This document shows, piece by piece, positions 46,398 through 58,979 of a stretch of DNA of 64,000 bases. Under the pieces are notes generated by a model. That model worked only from the letters and a program-made list of their open reading frames with translations, had not been told where the DNA came from and searched no databases. The stretch lies in contig JAEUWY010000018.1 of the NCBI GenBank assembly GCA_022059125.1, forward strand, positions 1 through 64,000, given 5' to 3'. A program made the translations under genes and the position numbers. How positions within the stretch are numbered: the first letter of the stretch is position 1; each line of letters starts with the position of its first letter. This DNA is from Corynespora cassiicola (lineage: Eukaryota; Ascomycota; Dothideomycetes; Pleosporales; Corynesporascaceae).

Positions 46398-49300
46398 TTG
46401 TAAATACTTTTTAAAATAAGTACTACTTTAGGATCACGCGCACTCTTAACTCTGACTAGTAGCACTATTAGTGCTAAGGCTACTACTAGTATAATTGTAC
46501 AACCTAACACAGCAGATAATAATTCTATTAAAGTAGTAATACCTAACCTCTACTATAGAAAACGAAGTAAGCTCGAAGACTGGCTCTTACAGCTCGACTT
46601 ATTCTTTAACTTTTAAAGTAGAAATGTTAAAAAAAAGAAACGCGTTATATTTGCAGCCACGTATATAAAAGGCAAAGTACTTTAATAGATTAAACTAGCT
46701 TTTATTAAGTATAAAGATGGCGAAGCTAACGACGACGTTAACGAATAGATAGAAGACTTCGACAAATTTAAGGAAAAGATTAAACAAGTTTTTAGAGTTT
46801 CTAATAAGAATATAATTACTGGACGAGCTATCTAATATTTTAAACAACGGGCTTTAGCTGCTGACTACGCTAATAAATTTTAACAACTATTAATTTTTAC
46901 TAAATAGAATAACAAAGTACTTATAACGATGTACTGTTAGAGACTTAAACCTAACGTTAAAGAAGAACTTATACGTTCTAGAGCTCAGCTTAACACGCTT
47001 AAACAACTTATAAATAAGTCTATTAATATCGATTAGAAACTGTACGAATTATAAATAGAATTACACCAGAACCGGAACCTAAAATACAAATAACGTACTA
47101 AACTAAGCTATAGCAAAAAGTACTATAACGTTAACACCGGTAAACGAGTTGAACGCAAGATAACGTATTTTATTCGTAACACTTATAGCGACAAACTAAT
47201 AGTTCTTGGTAATATTCAGAAATCGGGACGAAAAGGTAATAAAAAGAAAAATAATAAGCTTAAAAGTAGAGCTATAACTTGCTACGCGTGTAGAAAGACA
47301 GGCTATATTATAAAAGACTGTTAATTAAAGAATAAAGTTGTTTAACAGCTAAATGTATTGTAAACTACTCTAAATAACGAATCCGACGCAGACGATAAAT
47401 AGAAAGTTATTATAAATAGATTTTATAAAATAGAATTTATCTGCAACAGCGAACCACTGCGACACAGAAAAATAGAAAAATTTTTTAATTATGTTTAGTA
47501 TTAAGATAAAAGCACTTAGACGGAGCCTAGAAGTATTCTTAAGAAAGTTAAGTTTAAAAGACCTAGCTTTAAGAAAAAAGAAGCTTTTTGCGACGCACAT
47601 AATTATAAAAAATATCTAAGTAACTACGGCTGTAAGTACAAATTAGAAGAATTTACTAAATTTTAGGTCGACAAAAACCTCAAATAGAAACAAAAATTAG
47701 CCGAGATTTGTAAGGAAAACAGAAGAGATTTAATAAAAACGCCTGTATAGTAAAAAAAATTATCTGTAACGCGTAAACGGTTAGAGAGAAACTACGACTC
47801 AGATAAAAAAAATTAAAACCTAGAGGAACGCTGATAACAACGCAGCTCTAAAGTATAAAAACGAGTTAATTAACTAGATTTAGAAATCAGACTAGAAGTT
47901 CTACTAGACTCTGACAGCGAACTAAATACAGTTTTAAGCTTTCTACGAAGCTGAAACACGCAAAAACTGTAATACTACCTAAATCTAAAGAATTTAAAAC
48001 ATATAAGCTACTTATAGACGTTCTGCAGAGAAGACTAATATTAAATTTATTACTCGGATAAGGCAGTAGCAGAATAGTTTCTGAAGAAACCACGCAAATA
48101 TACGCAACAGTAGTTTAACTGCGAAATATATATATGCGATACTTATCTATAGAATAAATAATAAGTGCGATACTTCCCTAGGATAAATAAAAATAAAGAA
48201 CTCGTAATAAATATGCTAGTTAATAGAAGATGTACGCAAAATTTTTAGCAAATATATCTATATAAAAATTGCGAACGTTACTGGAATAAAAAACGCTTAT
48301 ATAGATTTAGTAACGAGTTTTTTTTAGAACAGTATCTAGCGTCTAGAATTGATTTAAGGTATTATGCGCTACTAACTCAGAAAACTTAGTTAAGCTACCT
48401 GTTAAGCTTAATAGATACTAGATAAAAGTATTATTAGATACAGGGGCTCAGCGCAACTATTTTTTATAGCAGGCTGTAAAGCGTAGTAAAGCAAAAACGT
48501 ATATTTATAAGCGACTCTATTTTCTTCACACAGCAACTAGAAGAAAAATGCTAGAAAAAGCATTAATAGATTAAGAAGCCACGACTATTATAGACATCCA
48601 GGGACACTAGGAAGAGATTTTTTTCGATATTATAGGCACAGCTATCCACAACGTTATTTTAGAACTTCTATAGTTCAGAAAGTACAACCTATACATTAAT
48701 TAGATAAGAAAGAAGCTTTTATTTATAAGATGTGATTGCGCTATTATATTAGGACCTACGCATCAGCAGCGTTCGATAGTAGATAAAATTACGCTAAATA
48801 ACATAGGCAGCAAGAGATTAAATAAGACGCTTTTGAAAAAAAAGGTTAACTCTGCTAGATCCGATAAGAAGCTACTAAATAAAAAAGTAAGAGTTTTAAA
48901 AACAACTTGCGTAACTTCTAGAATCCCTAAAAAGTACAGTAAATAGAAACTATTTTTTTAAAAAGAGGTAGACGACAGAGCGTTATCTAAGCATTAGCTT
49001 TAGAACTGCGAAATAGCTCTTTAAAAAAAAAAATATTCAACTTTCGAGTCTATTTACAGTTTATCAGAAAAAAAACTCGTAGCGTTATAAGTATATTTTA
49101 ATAAAAATTTTAAAAAAGAATTTATACGCGAATCAACGTCAGAAGCAGAATATCTAATTATTTTTATTTCTAAGAAAAATAGATCTCTACAGTTATGTGT
49201 AGATTTTAGAAAACTTAACAACATCACGATTAAGAATAGATATCTACTACCGAACATTTAAAAGCTTAGAGATAGGCTATCTAGAGCACAGATATTTATA

Positions 49301-51700
49301 GTTTTAGATCTCCGAGGTGCGTACAACCTAATACATATAAAAAAAGGTAAAAAATAGAAAACAGCATTCCGGACGCGGTATAAGCACTATAAATATCTTG
49401 TAATGCTATTCGGTCTTACTAACGCACCTGCGACATGTCAGACACTTATTAACAACGTATTAAAAGCACACCTAAACATATTCGTTATCGCATATCTAGA
49501 TAACATTCTAGTCTTTTTTAAGAACCTTAAGGAACACGTCCAGCACGTACGAACAGTACTAAAATATTTAGAAAAAGCAGGGCTACGACTCAAACCAGAG
49601 AAATATAAATTCTATAAAGAAGAAGTTAAATTCTTAGAACACATTATAGGAAGACACAGAGTTAAGATTAGTTTAAAAAAAATTAAAGTAGTTAAAAACT
49701 GGCTAACGCTAAAAAACGTTAAGAATATACAATTCTTTTTAGAATTCTGCAACTTTAATAGGCAGTTTATTAACTACTATTCAGAAAAAACACTACTACT
49801 TATAAAGTTAATAAGAAAGAATGTACTATTTAAGTGGAATACAGACTAATAATAAGCTTTTAAAACACTTAAAGAAGCAAGCATATTACCACCAGTTTTT
49901 ATATTCTTTACTAGTAGAAAACTTTTATATATAGAAACGGACGCATTAGACCTAGCGATAGAAGTATATATTAATTAAGAAAAAGAAGGTAAATAGCACC
50001 TAATTGCTTATTACTTAAGAAAGTTTAGCGGAGCTAAAAAAAATTACAATATTTATAACAAAGAATTACTTGCTATCGTAGACTTTTTTAAATATTAGAG
50101 AATTTATGCAGAAAGCTGTTTAGAACTTACAGTATATTCGGACTATAAGAATCTAATAATATTTACGATAACTAAACTATTAGACCAACGACATACTAAA
50201 TAGAGTAAAGAATTAAAATAATATAAATTTAAAATTATCTATATACTAGGTAAGGAAAACGGAAGAGCAGACGCTTTAAGCCGAAGAACGGATATTACAG
50301 AAACTAAGTTAATAAACGAAGCTGCTATTTTTAAGTAAGTATTAGACAGTACTTTAGAACTAGCACGCAGCATTAACTTTATTATAATAGTATATTAATA
50401 AGTACTTAAAGAACTTTATTAAACTATTATTTAGTAGTATTACGAAGATCTGTTACACGGACACCTAGGTGTCGAACAGACGATCAAACTAATACAACGA
50501 ACGTACGATATCTCTAGATTAAAAGACAAAGTAGCGAAGTTTATTAAGAAATGCATAATATGTTAAAAGAATAAGCACAGCACACACGCTCAGTACGGAG
50601 AGCTACAAGCTGTAGAGATACTAGATAAACTCTGAATAGATATTGCTATGGACTTTGTTACTGGACTACTAACGTCTTATAACCTAGTTTCTAAAGTACT
50701 TTATAATGCTATTTTAGTGGTTGTGGACAGATTTACGAAATACGCAGAAATAATTCTATTTAGAAATAACTATACTGTACTAGAACTAGTATAGGTTATT
50801 TTAGATCGCGTAGTTAGGTGTTACGAATTATTTTAATTAATTATTAGTGATAGAGACAAGCTCTTTACGTCAAACTATTAGACAACATTAATATTAGCTA
50901 TTAGAATAAAAAGAAAATTATTAACAGTATACTATCTACAGACAGACGGTTAAACAGAAAGAACGAACCAGACTATAAAAACATACTTACAGATGTATAG
51001 CAACTAAAAACAGAACAATTAGGTATTACTACTATTTATAGCACAACTCGTATTTAACAACAGAGAATTAGTAATAACGAAATAATTTTCTTATTACGCA
51101 TTACACGGGACACATCTAAATCTTCTATTACTAAGAATTAAGAAAGAACGAATTAAGCTAGTTGCAAGTTAAGTAATAGATAAATCGGAAGAATTATAAA
51201 AACTTTACGAATAATTACAGAAAAATATCGAGACAGCATAACGTAAGACTATTTCTTATATTAATTAGAAACGAAAAATAGCACTTTAGCTAAAGAGGGG
51301 GGATAAAGTGTATTTTTTTACGAGAAATCTTTAAATAATATAACTAAGTAAAAAATTAGATCACGTTAAAGTCGGACTATTTTTAATTCTAGAACGAAAG
51401 AGACCGGTTAACTATAAACTTTAACTCTCTGCTAATGCTAGAATACACCTAGTATTTTATATGTTACTATTAGAACCCGCTGACGCCGAAACACCAGTCT
51501 AAAAATACTTCTACTATAAAATAGAGGAAGAAGTTAAATTTAAAGTTAAAAAGGTAAAAGTATATTAACAATTACTTAGAGGACGAGAATACTTAGTTAA
51601 ATAGAAAGGTTATCCTGAGTCCGAAAATATATAGGAACTAAAAACTAACTTTAGAAATTGCTTAATACTGTTAGACTATTATTAAAAGAAGTAACAGCGG
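46398..51700 (+). pseudogene. Gypsy-B gag-pol relic
   Basis: Zinc knuckle CYACRKTGYIIKDC at 47280..47321; protease DTGA at 48437..48448 (intact motif); reverse transcriptase with a 148-codon open stretch 49403..49849 and YLDN at 49493..49504; RNase H with ETDALDLAIE and KELLAIV (49920-50290); integrase with an H-C-C zinc segment ending CIIC near 50560, MDFVTGL, SDRDKLF and TERTNQTIK (50640-50980); chromodomain with GREYLVK and GYPESENI (51590-51640). In-frame TAG/TAA replace expected Gln or Trp. Confidence 0.85.
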
Positions 51701-51776
51701 AATTAATAAAGTTTATTATAGACTACATCGCAGGCGAAAATCTAACTAAAGTATTAGTAGTAAAATAGTTTATGGA

Positions 51777-52226
51777 TTAAGCGGCGTCTAACTCGCTATT
51801 CTCTTCTATCTCTAATGTTAGATGAAGCGCTTTCTTCTTCGCACGCTCTTCAGCCTGTTTTAATATCTTCTTATTCTGTATTAACTGAGATATTACCTGC
51901 GCTAATAACTTTTTATCTTTATTTACTTTTTTTTAATATTTGTTATAAGTACGGTTAAGCGATTTCTACGATAAGCTTACGCAGAGGCGACTAAGTTTAG
52001 TACACTTAGCACACTTTAGGCAAGAATTAGATATAATAAAGCAATCTTAACTAAGAGCAAAATACTTGTTATAAGGAAAAGGAGAAATAATGTTTGCGCG
52101 ACGAATTTCGGACGCAAGATAAATACAACGTGCTTAAGAGTTAGAAGATATAATATACTGGTTATACTTATAAGACGCGGAGCAACGGCGTTTATAAGCG
52201 AAACTACTAATTAGTTATGTAATTCG
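51777..52226 (-). pseudogene. Antisense ORF of Gypsy-B (Cys-rich, coiled-coil)
   Basis: Opposite to pol, between chromodomain and 3' LTR, the same position as the Gypsy-A antisense ORF. One minus-strand frame reads SEIRRANIISPFPYNKYF, then SCLKCAKCTKLSRLCVSLS, then a coiled coil (LAQVISQLIQNKKILKQAEE; ERAKKKALHLTLEIEE) to a TAA at 51777. The CxxCxxC...C block looks metal-binding. Internal stops fit decayed Gln or Trp. The 5' end is uncertain. The sequence is not readily alignable with the Gypsy-A antisense product; only the layout is alike. Confidence 0.6.
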
Positions 52227-52254
52227 AGGACGAATTCTGGGAAGAGGGGAATAG

Positions 52255-52697
52255 TATTATAATACGGTCTTAGGAGGATCCGGGTAGGCAATATTAAAAG
52301 CGCGGCTCTAATTATATATATAATTACGCGCCTGAGGAGAAACTGCTGTGCTATATTACGTAACTAAAAGAGATATGTAATTTAGAGCTTACGTTTTAGT
52401 AAAGTAAGCGCTTACGAGCACTAATAGTAAGCGTTTATAATGGGTATAGGTGAGCGCGGTTACTATTAAGTATATAGTTTACATAATTATACTCTATAAT
52501 TGTGTTCACCTTATTAGCAAATCTATCGTTTAGAATTAACTATTAACCTATCGTGCTCTATTGCTAATACGGAGACCCGTACAGCATATCGCACATCGTT
52601 TCACTCACGTGACTCTACCAGTACTTATCTCTGAGAATCAACTTAAGCAGCTACTTGCTCCCTAGCCTCGCTTATAGCCTGTAGCACAGCCTTAACA
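52255..52697 (+). repeat. Gypsy-B 3' LTR, 443 bp
   Basis: Same length as 45955..46397. The first TG has become TA. Ends CCTTAACA before CTTAG. Confidence 0.9.
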
Positions 52698-52702
52698 CTT
52701 AG

Positions 52703-53370
52703 TTAACGTTTATAAATATATACTAAATTTAACTTAGTTAGCGTAAAATTCAAAGTTTTAATTATTTTATTTACCTCTAATTTTAGCCTATTTTTAACTT
52801 TAATACTATAATATTAATATTTTTTTTAATTATAATATTAAAGTATAAGTAAATCTCTATTATTTTTTTTTTAATAGCTAGTTTAGTTAGAAAGTTATTT
52901 TACTTTAAAAACTACTATTTTATTATAAATTTAAAAAAGTAGGCGGCGCAGATAACACTTTTAAAAAATAACTAATAATAAATACTAATGGTAAGTACTT
53001 ATTACTCTACTAAACTAAAATAAGTTATATAATAGTTTTATAAAAATATTAATACTAAAAAAAACTTAGTATAAAATTTTTAAAATTTATAATTTTATAA
53101 AAATAATTTTATAAAACTATAAAATTTTATAAAACTTAATTTATATATAGTTTACATAATTATACTTTATAATTATATTTACTTTATTAGTAAATTTATT
53201 ATTTAAAATTAACTATTAACTTATTATACTCTATTACTAATATAGAGACCTGTATAGTATATTGTATATTATTTTACTTATACAATACTACTAGTATTTA
53301 TTTTTAAGAATTAACTTAAGCAGCTACTTGCTCTCTAGCCTCGCTTATAGCCTGTAGCATAGTCTTAACA
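52703..53370 (+). repeat. Repeat relics including a degraded Gypsy LTR
   Basis: About 53147..53370 aligns with the R-U5 half of the Gypsy LTRs and ends GTCTTAACA. A piece near 52985-53010 resembles Gypsy-B U3 (CTAATGGTAAGTACTTA), so this may be a solo LTR whose left end is lost. 52870-52910 resembles the mariner terminal repeat. Confidence 0.55.
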
Positions 53371-54584
53371 TATTTTTTCGAGCAAGTTTTTTTCGTGTCA
53401 CCCCACTGTAATAGTGTTTATGTTTTTTTTAGTAAAGCAGCTCGTGCAAGCATAACTGTGACATGTTGAGTAGTTTTTGGAATCCAAGCTGCTTAATAAT
53501 AGTATTATATGTCTAGGGGATGTGTCCTCGGGCATTGTTCAGGGGTAGCCCTTGTGTGTCTGTTCTGCGATTTTTGGACCCGGTCCGCGTGTGATTTTGC
53601 CTATTCTACTCCATGTCTAGGGGATGGTTCTTAATCTTTTTATTTCCCCATTCCTGATTTTTTTTAATCTTGAACTAGATACATGAACCTGATCCCCTGA
53701 TTCTTTTTACCCAGAGTCAGCAGCATACATGTCAAGTACAGCAAAGTCTTACTCCCACCTATGAACTATAAGAAAATGGATGAGAGAACCTATGGTACGC
53801 AAGTCTCATGTTTTGCTTACACTTGATCGGCATGAACTCTTCTTTTTCCATATTTAGACACTAGACGTTTTAGCGTTGGAATCCGAGTTGACACTTTGTT
53901 CACAACATGCCTATTTCCACATTTGTTTCTAGTCTGAGCAAGTCACACCACACTGTTGCGGGATGATTTGTATAACAGAGGCATAAGTGTTTTGCAGCGC
54001 GTGAGCTTTTATCTTCAATAAATCCCATTTTCTTTTGCTTTAATCGCCAAAATCGAGCACATGAGAGTTCTTTGATGTGATTTTAGACCTCTTCCCTCAA
54101 CATCTTGATCGTTGCTTGTGTTTTCATGTTCCCTCCCTTAGAAAAAAGCCATCATCAGCTCTTGAGCCAATTTTAGATTTACTTTGAGAACCAACAGAAG
54201 AAGAAAGATATCGGTGTCCCGTGGAGCGGCTTTATATATCTTTCACCCCATGAGTTTGCTTGGCGGCAGTAAGCAATTTCAAATCGCGAAAGGCATGTGT
54301 GCGTGAGTATAGATGTACAGTAGAGATGTAAGGATTCATAAAGGTGTGTATACACGTGAGAGTGTGGGTGGTGGTGGTGGTGGAGATCATCGTGGTCACT
54401 TCTACCTCATAGGTTGACAAATCCGTGAATCACATCAACCCTAACCCTCAAACGTTGAACATCAAATCAGATCATCATTCATTTCAGTGTATAAAGATAT
54501 TGCCGAATCACGCCCATGCTTCCATTCAAGTACCCCTTCATGCCCCGAGCCAGCACCCCACCTCTGCACGTGCATCCCCACCCC
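53371..54584. other. Intergenic, return to normal composition
   Basis: No gene is supported. It contains two adjoining CCCTAA-like units near 54440, too few to call an interstitial telomere repeat. Confidence 0.45.
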
Positions 54585-55136
54585 TCATCCCCCCTTCGTC
54601 TTCACCTCCTCAGCCCACCTATCCCAAGCTGGCATCCCCTCCCGCGATCTCCGCGCAACCTCCACCTCGCTAGCCGTCGGCTCCTTGGGCACATCGACAA
54701 TAACGCCCGGGTCTTTACTCTTCTCCGCAATCAACTCGGCGCGTTTCTGCTCGCAGGGGCGTCGTCAGCGTAGTCCCAGAGATTTGGCAATATAACATGC
54801 ACACCATCCCACCATCCCTCCGCCACCAAGAATAGACCAGCAATGATAAATAAGCAAAAAAAAGAGTATTCAACTTACCTCCCCCGTCACCCCCTCAACG
54901 CCCCCTCCTGCCTTCTCCCCCTCACTCCCCACCGACGACGCGGGACTCCCATCTAACTCGACGGCCACGGCGTTGATGGCCGGCGTGCTGGTGTCGATGA
55001 AGGGCGTCTGGGTGGATACGGCGGGACTCGTCTTGTGGGCGAACGAGCCCTGCTGCGCGGCGCGCGAGATGGGGCTTACGGGGCCGGGCGCGGCGGCGGT
55101 GGCCGAGGGAGGAGAAATGGGCGTGGGTGTCGCCAT
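54585..55136 (-). CDS. Small conserved hypothetical protein, 139 aa
   Basis: Two exons, 54879..55136 and 54585..54746, joined in phase 0 across a 132-bp intron (GTAAGT..GCAG, with CTGAC branch-like site). The N-terminal 86 residues are Ala/Pro/Ser/Thr-rich and probably disordered (MATPTPISPPSATAAAPGPV). The C-terminal 53 are charged and helical: KRAELIAEKSKDPGVIVDVP, then EPTASEVE and MPAWDRWAEEVK. No signal peptide or TM. The C-terminal part looks like a conserved fungal motif but I cannot assign a function. Confidence 0.7.
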
Positions 55137-56124
55137 TCCGCTGCGGTCGTGTGGTTTTGGCGGCGGCGGCGGCGGCGGCGGTGGTGGTGGTGGTGGTGGT
55201 GGGCAGGCTTCGGAGGGTATGTAGATTGGTAGGAAGACGGTACTGGTGGTGTGTCGTGTTGCAGCCGTACGACTCTACTCCAAAGCTCAGCTCCAACCCG
55301 CAATCCATTTCTCTTCACGTACCTTTCTTTTTCCAGGCCAGTCGCTTTGGCGCGTCCGACAAACCGGCAAGAGAAAAGCGCAGTGTGGTGCGTGTTTCCA
55401 ATACCACAGCTCTCACACTCAGCCTCGTCGCGTCGGTCAGGCCTCCAGACAACCCTGCGCAAAGCCCCAAGTAATATATCGTTACCCCCCGGCCCAACTA
55501 CCCGCCGACAAGCCGTCAGCAAACCAGTGAGCAGACAAGAGACAGACAGACAGCGGCAGTGCAGCCCACGCCGCAGCGCGACGCCGTGCAATGACGTCTT
55601 TTTCGCTCCGGAACGGTTCAGGGTCCAATTGCGATACGGGAGACGCTGAGCGCGCGATAGGTCCGGAGGCGGAGGGGGTGGGGCTCTCGGGGCGGGCAAG
55701 GCAGGGCCCGCAAGGGTCGAAGCTTGATTTAGGCGGGCGGGTAGGTTGGAGGGTCCGGCGATGGGGCAGGGCAGGACAGGGCAGGGCAGGGCAGCGACAA
55801 GACAAGACCGGCGGCGATGGGGAAAAGGGTGGAAACCAAGGCACGAGAACAAAGCGGCGGGTGAGGACGGGGTCATGAGAGCTGAGTATACACTTCTCAC
55901 ATGGTGGGGGCTGTGCCCGGCTAAACCTTCCCCTCCTCCGCCTACAACAAACTCGATGCTTTTGCCACCGTGAAGCTTCGTCGCCCGGCACTTGCATCTA
56001 CCGCAGGCTACGCAGGCTCCGTCATAAATCAAAATAACTATCGCGCACATGGTATACAGAAACAACAACCATCCCGGCATGCCATTCGTAACGTCAGACG
56101 CGGTTTTTAACCCCCTCGCTCCGC
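55137..56124. other. GC-rich intergenic region
   Basis: Probably 5' UTR and promoter of the 139-aa protein gene and 3' region of the next gene. Long open frames on both strands here are low-complexity and reflect GC content. Confidence 0.5.
55159..55203. repeat. GGC/GGT trinucleotide repeat
   Basis: About 15 units of GGC then GGT, 22 bp upstream of the ATG of the 139-aa protein gene, likely in its 5' UTR. Confidence 0.85.
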
Positions 56125-58979
56125 CTACGAAGACGACTTTGGTATCGAAAAGCCCAGTGCTGTGCCTCCAAATGTGTCTTGTTTCGTATTTGAGTCCGCC
56201 TGGCTGTCGTTAGGCCATGTCAAACCTGATGCGTCGTCGCTGCTGCTGCTTACCCCCATGAAGACCCCGCCATTGCCCGAAAACGCATTGGCATTCGGCT
56301 GCGTCGTGGCCGGCCCGCCCGTTTGCGCGTTGGCCATTCCATTCGGCTCCGTCTGCATCGGCGTCGTGCTGAGATCCATCGGGAAGAAGGAATTGGCCGC
56401 GTCCATGCTCGGGCCCTGGATATATGAATCCCAAGCATTCTGTCTTACGTTAGCAAAACTTCGACAAACCCGTCAGGGAGGGCATTGCACTCACCCAGTC
56501 GAGATTGTCAAAACTGGGAATGTCCATGTTTTGGAAGCCCATGTGAGCACCAAACAGATTGGAGAAGGGACTTGGGGCAGCCCCATTATCTACACCATTG
56601 GCACCACTGAACTGCGGATTCAAAGCCGCAGCCGCCTGTTGCTGTGGCGGTATGGGGTCGTTCAAGAGATTGGCCATGGACGCCGGATACCTAGAGTCGA
56701 ACATGGTCGACGAGTTTGGCGTCATGCCTCCCGTGCTCAGCATGCCCAACGTCATGGCTGCCGAATGCTCCGGCGCCACATTGGCGTCGTCCATGGTCGT
56801 TGACGGCGGGAAGACTGATGATGTCGATGAGAAGCTCTGATGTTGCTGCCGATTTTGCTTCAGCTGTTGCAGCATCACGCTCAGCGTCGCGTGAGCCTTG
56901 TACGCCTCCATGGAACCCTCCTTGAGTCCCTCCCAAATACTGACGGCCGTCTCAATGGCGTCCAGCATCTCGTTAATGCGATCCGGACTCCAAAAGTACG
57001 TATCCGTCGTCGGTGACCGAGCTTGTCGCGCTGTCCTCTGCGTGTGGTAGAGATCAGAGCAAACAATCATGGCCGCTAGCAAGAAGTCGACAGTCGTAAG
57101 AGAAGAAATGAACCACTTCACGCCACGCAACCTGCCGCCAGGCTGGCACTCCCGATGAAGCGTCGCCTGGTGTTGCAGCATCGTCATCGACGCATCGATG
57201 CACGCCCTCCTCGAGTACGAGAACCTCGACATACTCCGGGCAGGCGAAAGGAATTTGCGGTGGAGGACGCACGTGATCTTGAGGTACAGCAGATCTAGGG
57301 TGAAGCGCTGCATGATGAGATTCGACGTGTCTCTCGCCGAATCGTCCATTGAACGAAGCTTCAGATGCGGCGAGATTTGCTCGTAGAGCTCCCTCGCCTG
57401 CGTATCGAGCTTCATGACTTCCTCATACGAGGAGCACGTCAATGTCTCCGTCAGCTCGACCGCCTCGCCCAGCTTGTAGATGAATCGTGTCCGATTGATC
57501 AAGAACAGCGTGGGCGTAGCTTCCTCTTCCGGCCTCGAAGGGGGGAGAACCTTCATGTCCTCGAACAGCTCGTCGTCGTAGATGTTACGAGGCACTTCCG
57601 TGTTGGTATCCCGCGGGCGGACAATCGGTGGAAGGCCGGCTTGTTGGGAGAAGAGTAGGTCCAGTGATCGAATGCAAGCCCACACTCGGCGCCTCATCTC
57701 GCCCTGAAAGACGGTGATGCCAGGATATGGACTGGAGTCGCGGTGTAGGCCCATGCGCATGGCGAGCCGCACGATGATGCCTGTGCTCATCAGAATGCCC
57801 GGCTCAGCATCTCTGCTGCGGGCATAGTCTGCGTAGACGTGGAGGATGAGCGTCTCCAGCATGTACGTGATGGGCTGAGTAATGTCAGCCATGACCAGGC
57901 ACTGCGCCGTCAACTCGCGGTATTCGCGCGACATCTCCCACGACTTCCCACGGTACTCTGGCGGTTCATCGCCTGCCCGCGAGTAAGACTGCAGCGAGAT
58001 GGTCATCATGGCAAAGACCAAGCCCAGCCAAATGACTGGCGTCTCGGATGGGTTCAACCAGTGCCGGTCATACTGCTTCTGGAACGTCGGCCCGTGTATG
58101 ATGTGGATTCCGGGGTCGTACGTGTTGAAGTAGCGCGAGACCAGAATGTCGGCCGTCGCCTTTGGCGGGAAGCACGAGAGGAGCTCTGTGTAGGTGGTGG
58201 TCTTGGATCCGCCAAACAGGAATGCGGTGCCAGGGCCCTGCTCTTCAGCATGTTCGGCCTTGTAACGCTTCAACTGCTCGTCGTACTGCTTCTTGTGCTC
58301 GGAGAAGTAGTTTTTGACTTCTGAGATCTGGCAGGTGTCAGAACCGTCGCTCCATCTGCCAAGGCGCAAGACATACCTCTCCCAGAATGGCGTACCAATG
58401 CGCCTCAGACGCAAAGACTGCGCGATTGTTGTCGACCTTCATGACGCCAATCGACTTGGCGACTTGTTCGACCTCGCTCTCCTCGCCCGCCTCTTCCTCC
58501 TGTATCGACTCGGGCCCGTTGGTCAGGTCAAAGGCATGGTCGACCGAGCCATTGCTCATGCTGTTGGCAATGGCGGCCTGGGCAGCGGCGGGGCCTGCAC
58601 TCTGCGCGCCATTGGTCATCAGCGACAAAACAAGTCCTTCGAGGCGGTCAATGCGGTTTTGCATGTCATCGGGCGAGGCATTGGAGCCGGTGCTGGACGC
58701 GCTCTTCTTGCGGCTGCCTGGAGTAGCGTACGTACATGATGCCGTGTCGCCCCGTTTGGTGCAGTTGTCGCAGGGGTGGCCGCGGTTGCATTTGAGCCTG
58801 TGGCAGTCAGCGCTGGGAGGACGACGTCAGAGGGACAGGATGCGCAGTGCCTACTTGCGGTGCCTGCAGGGCCCGCAGGATAGCGGGACCCGGTTGCGCT
58901 TGCGGACCACTCTAAACTGAGGGTCTGGCGGCGACTGGCCGGCGCTGGACGACGTCGTCGAGGGGGGCGTGGGCGGCAT
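56125..58979 (-). CDS. Zn2Cys6 transcription factor, 897 aa
   Basis: Four exons: 58855..58979, 58377..58797, 56495..58327, 56125..56439. Introns are 57, 49 and 55 bp. The first intron splits the zinc cluster, whose joined form has Cys35, 38, 45, 51, 54 and 63 (CGPCRHRKLKC...). A short coiled coil follows (MQNRIDRLEGLVLSLM). The middle homology domain starts near FNTYDPGIHIIHGPTFQ and includes GIIVRLAMRMGLHRD and MRRRVWACIRSLDLLFSQ, which are classical for fungal transcription-factor MHR domains. The C-terminus is Gln/Pro/Asn/Ser-rich, typical of activation regions. Nuclear; target genes unknown. Its neighbours do not suggest a pathway. Confidence 0.9.

Larger units (their letters stand above)
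45955..52697 (+). mobile_element. Gypsy-B: Ty3/Gypsy chromovirus-type LTR retrotransposon
   Basis: Full-length, with two 443-bp LTRs (45955..46397 and 52255..52697) and target duplication CTTAG (45950..45954, 52698..52702). Plus-strand coding order is gag, protease, reverse transcriptase, RNase H, integrase, chromodomain. A purine tract (GGGAAGAGGGGAATAG) ends at 52254 against the 3' LTR. gag-pol and R-U5 are homologous to Gypsy-A. RIP-type stops throughout; not active. Confidence 0.9.

Noticed and set aside
15000..53400. AT-rich islands as centromere or mitochondrial DNA
   Set aside because: Both are explained by decayed transposons with target duplications; gene islands lie between them.
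54425..54460. CCCTAACCCT near 54440 as interstitial telomere
   Set aside because: Only about two units, expected by chance.
55076..56080. 334-codon open frame on the minus strand
   Set aside because: GC-driven frame with biased composition (His, Arg, Pro runs), overlapping the real 139-aa gene start and its 5' region. No domain.
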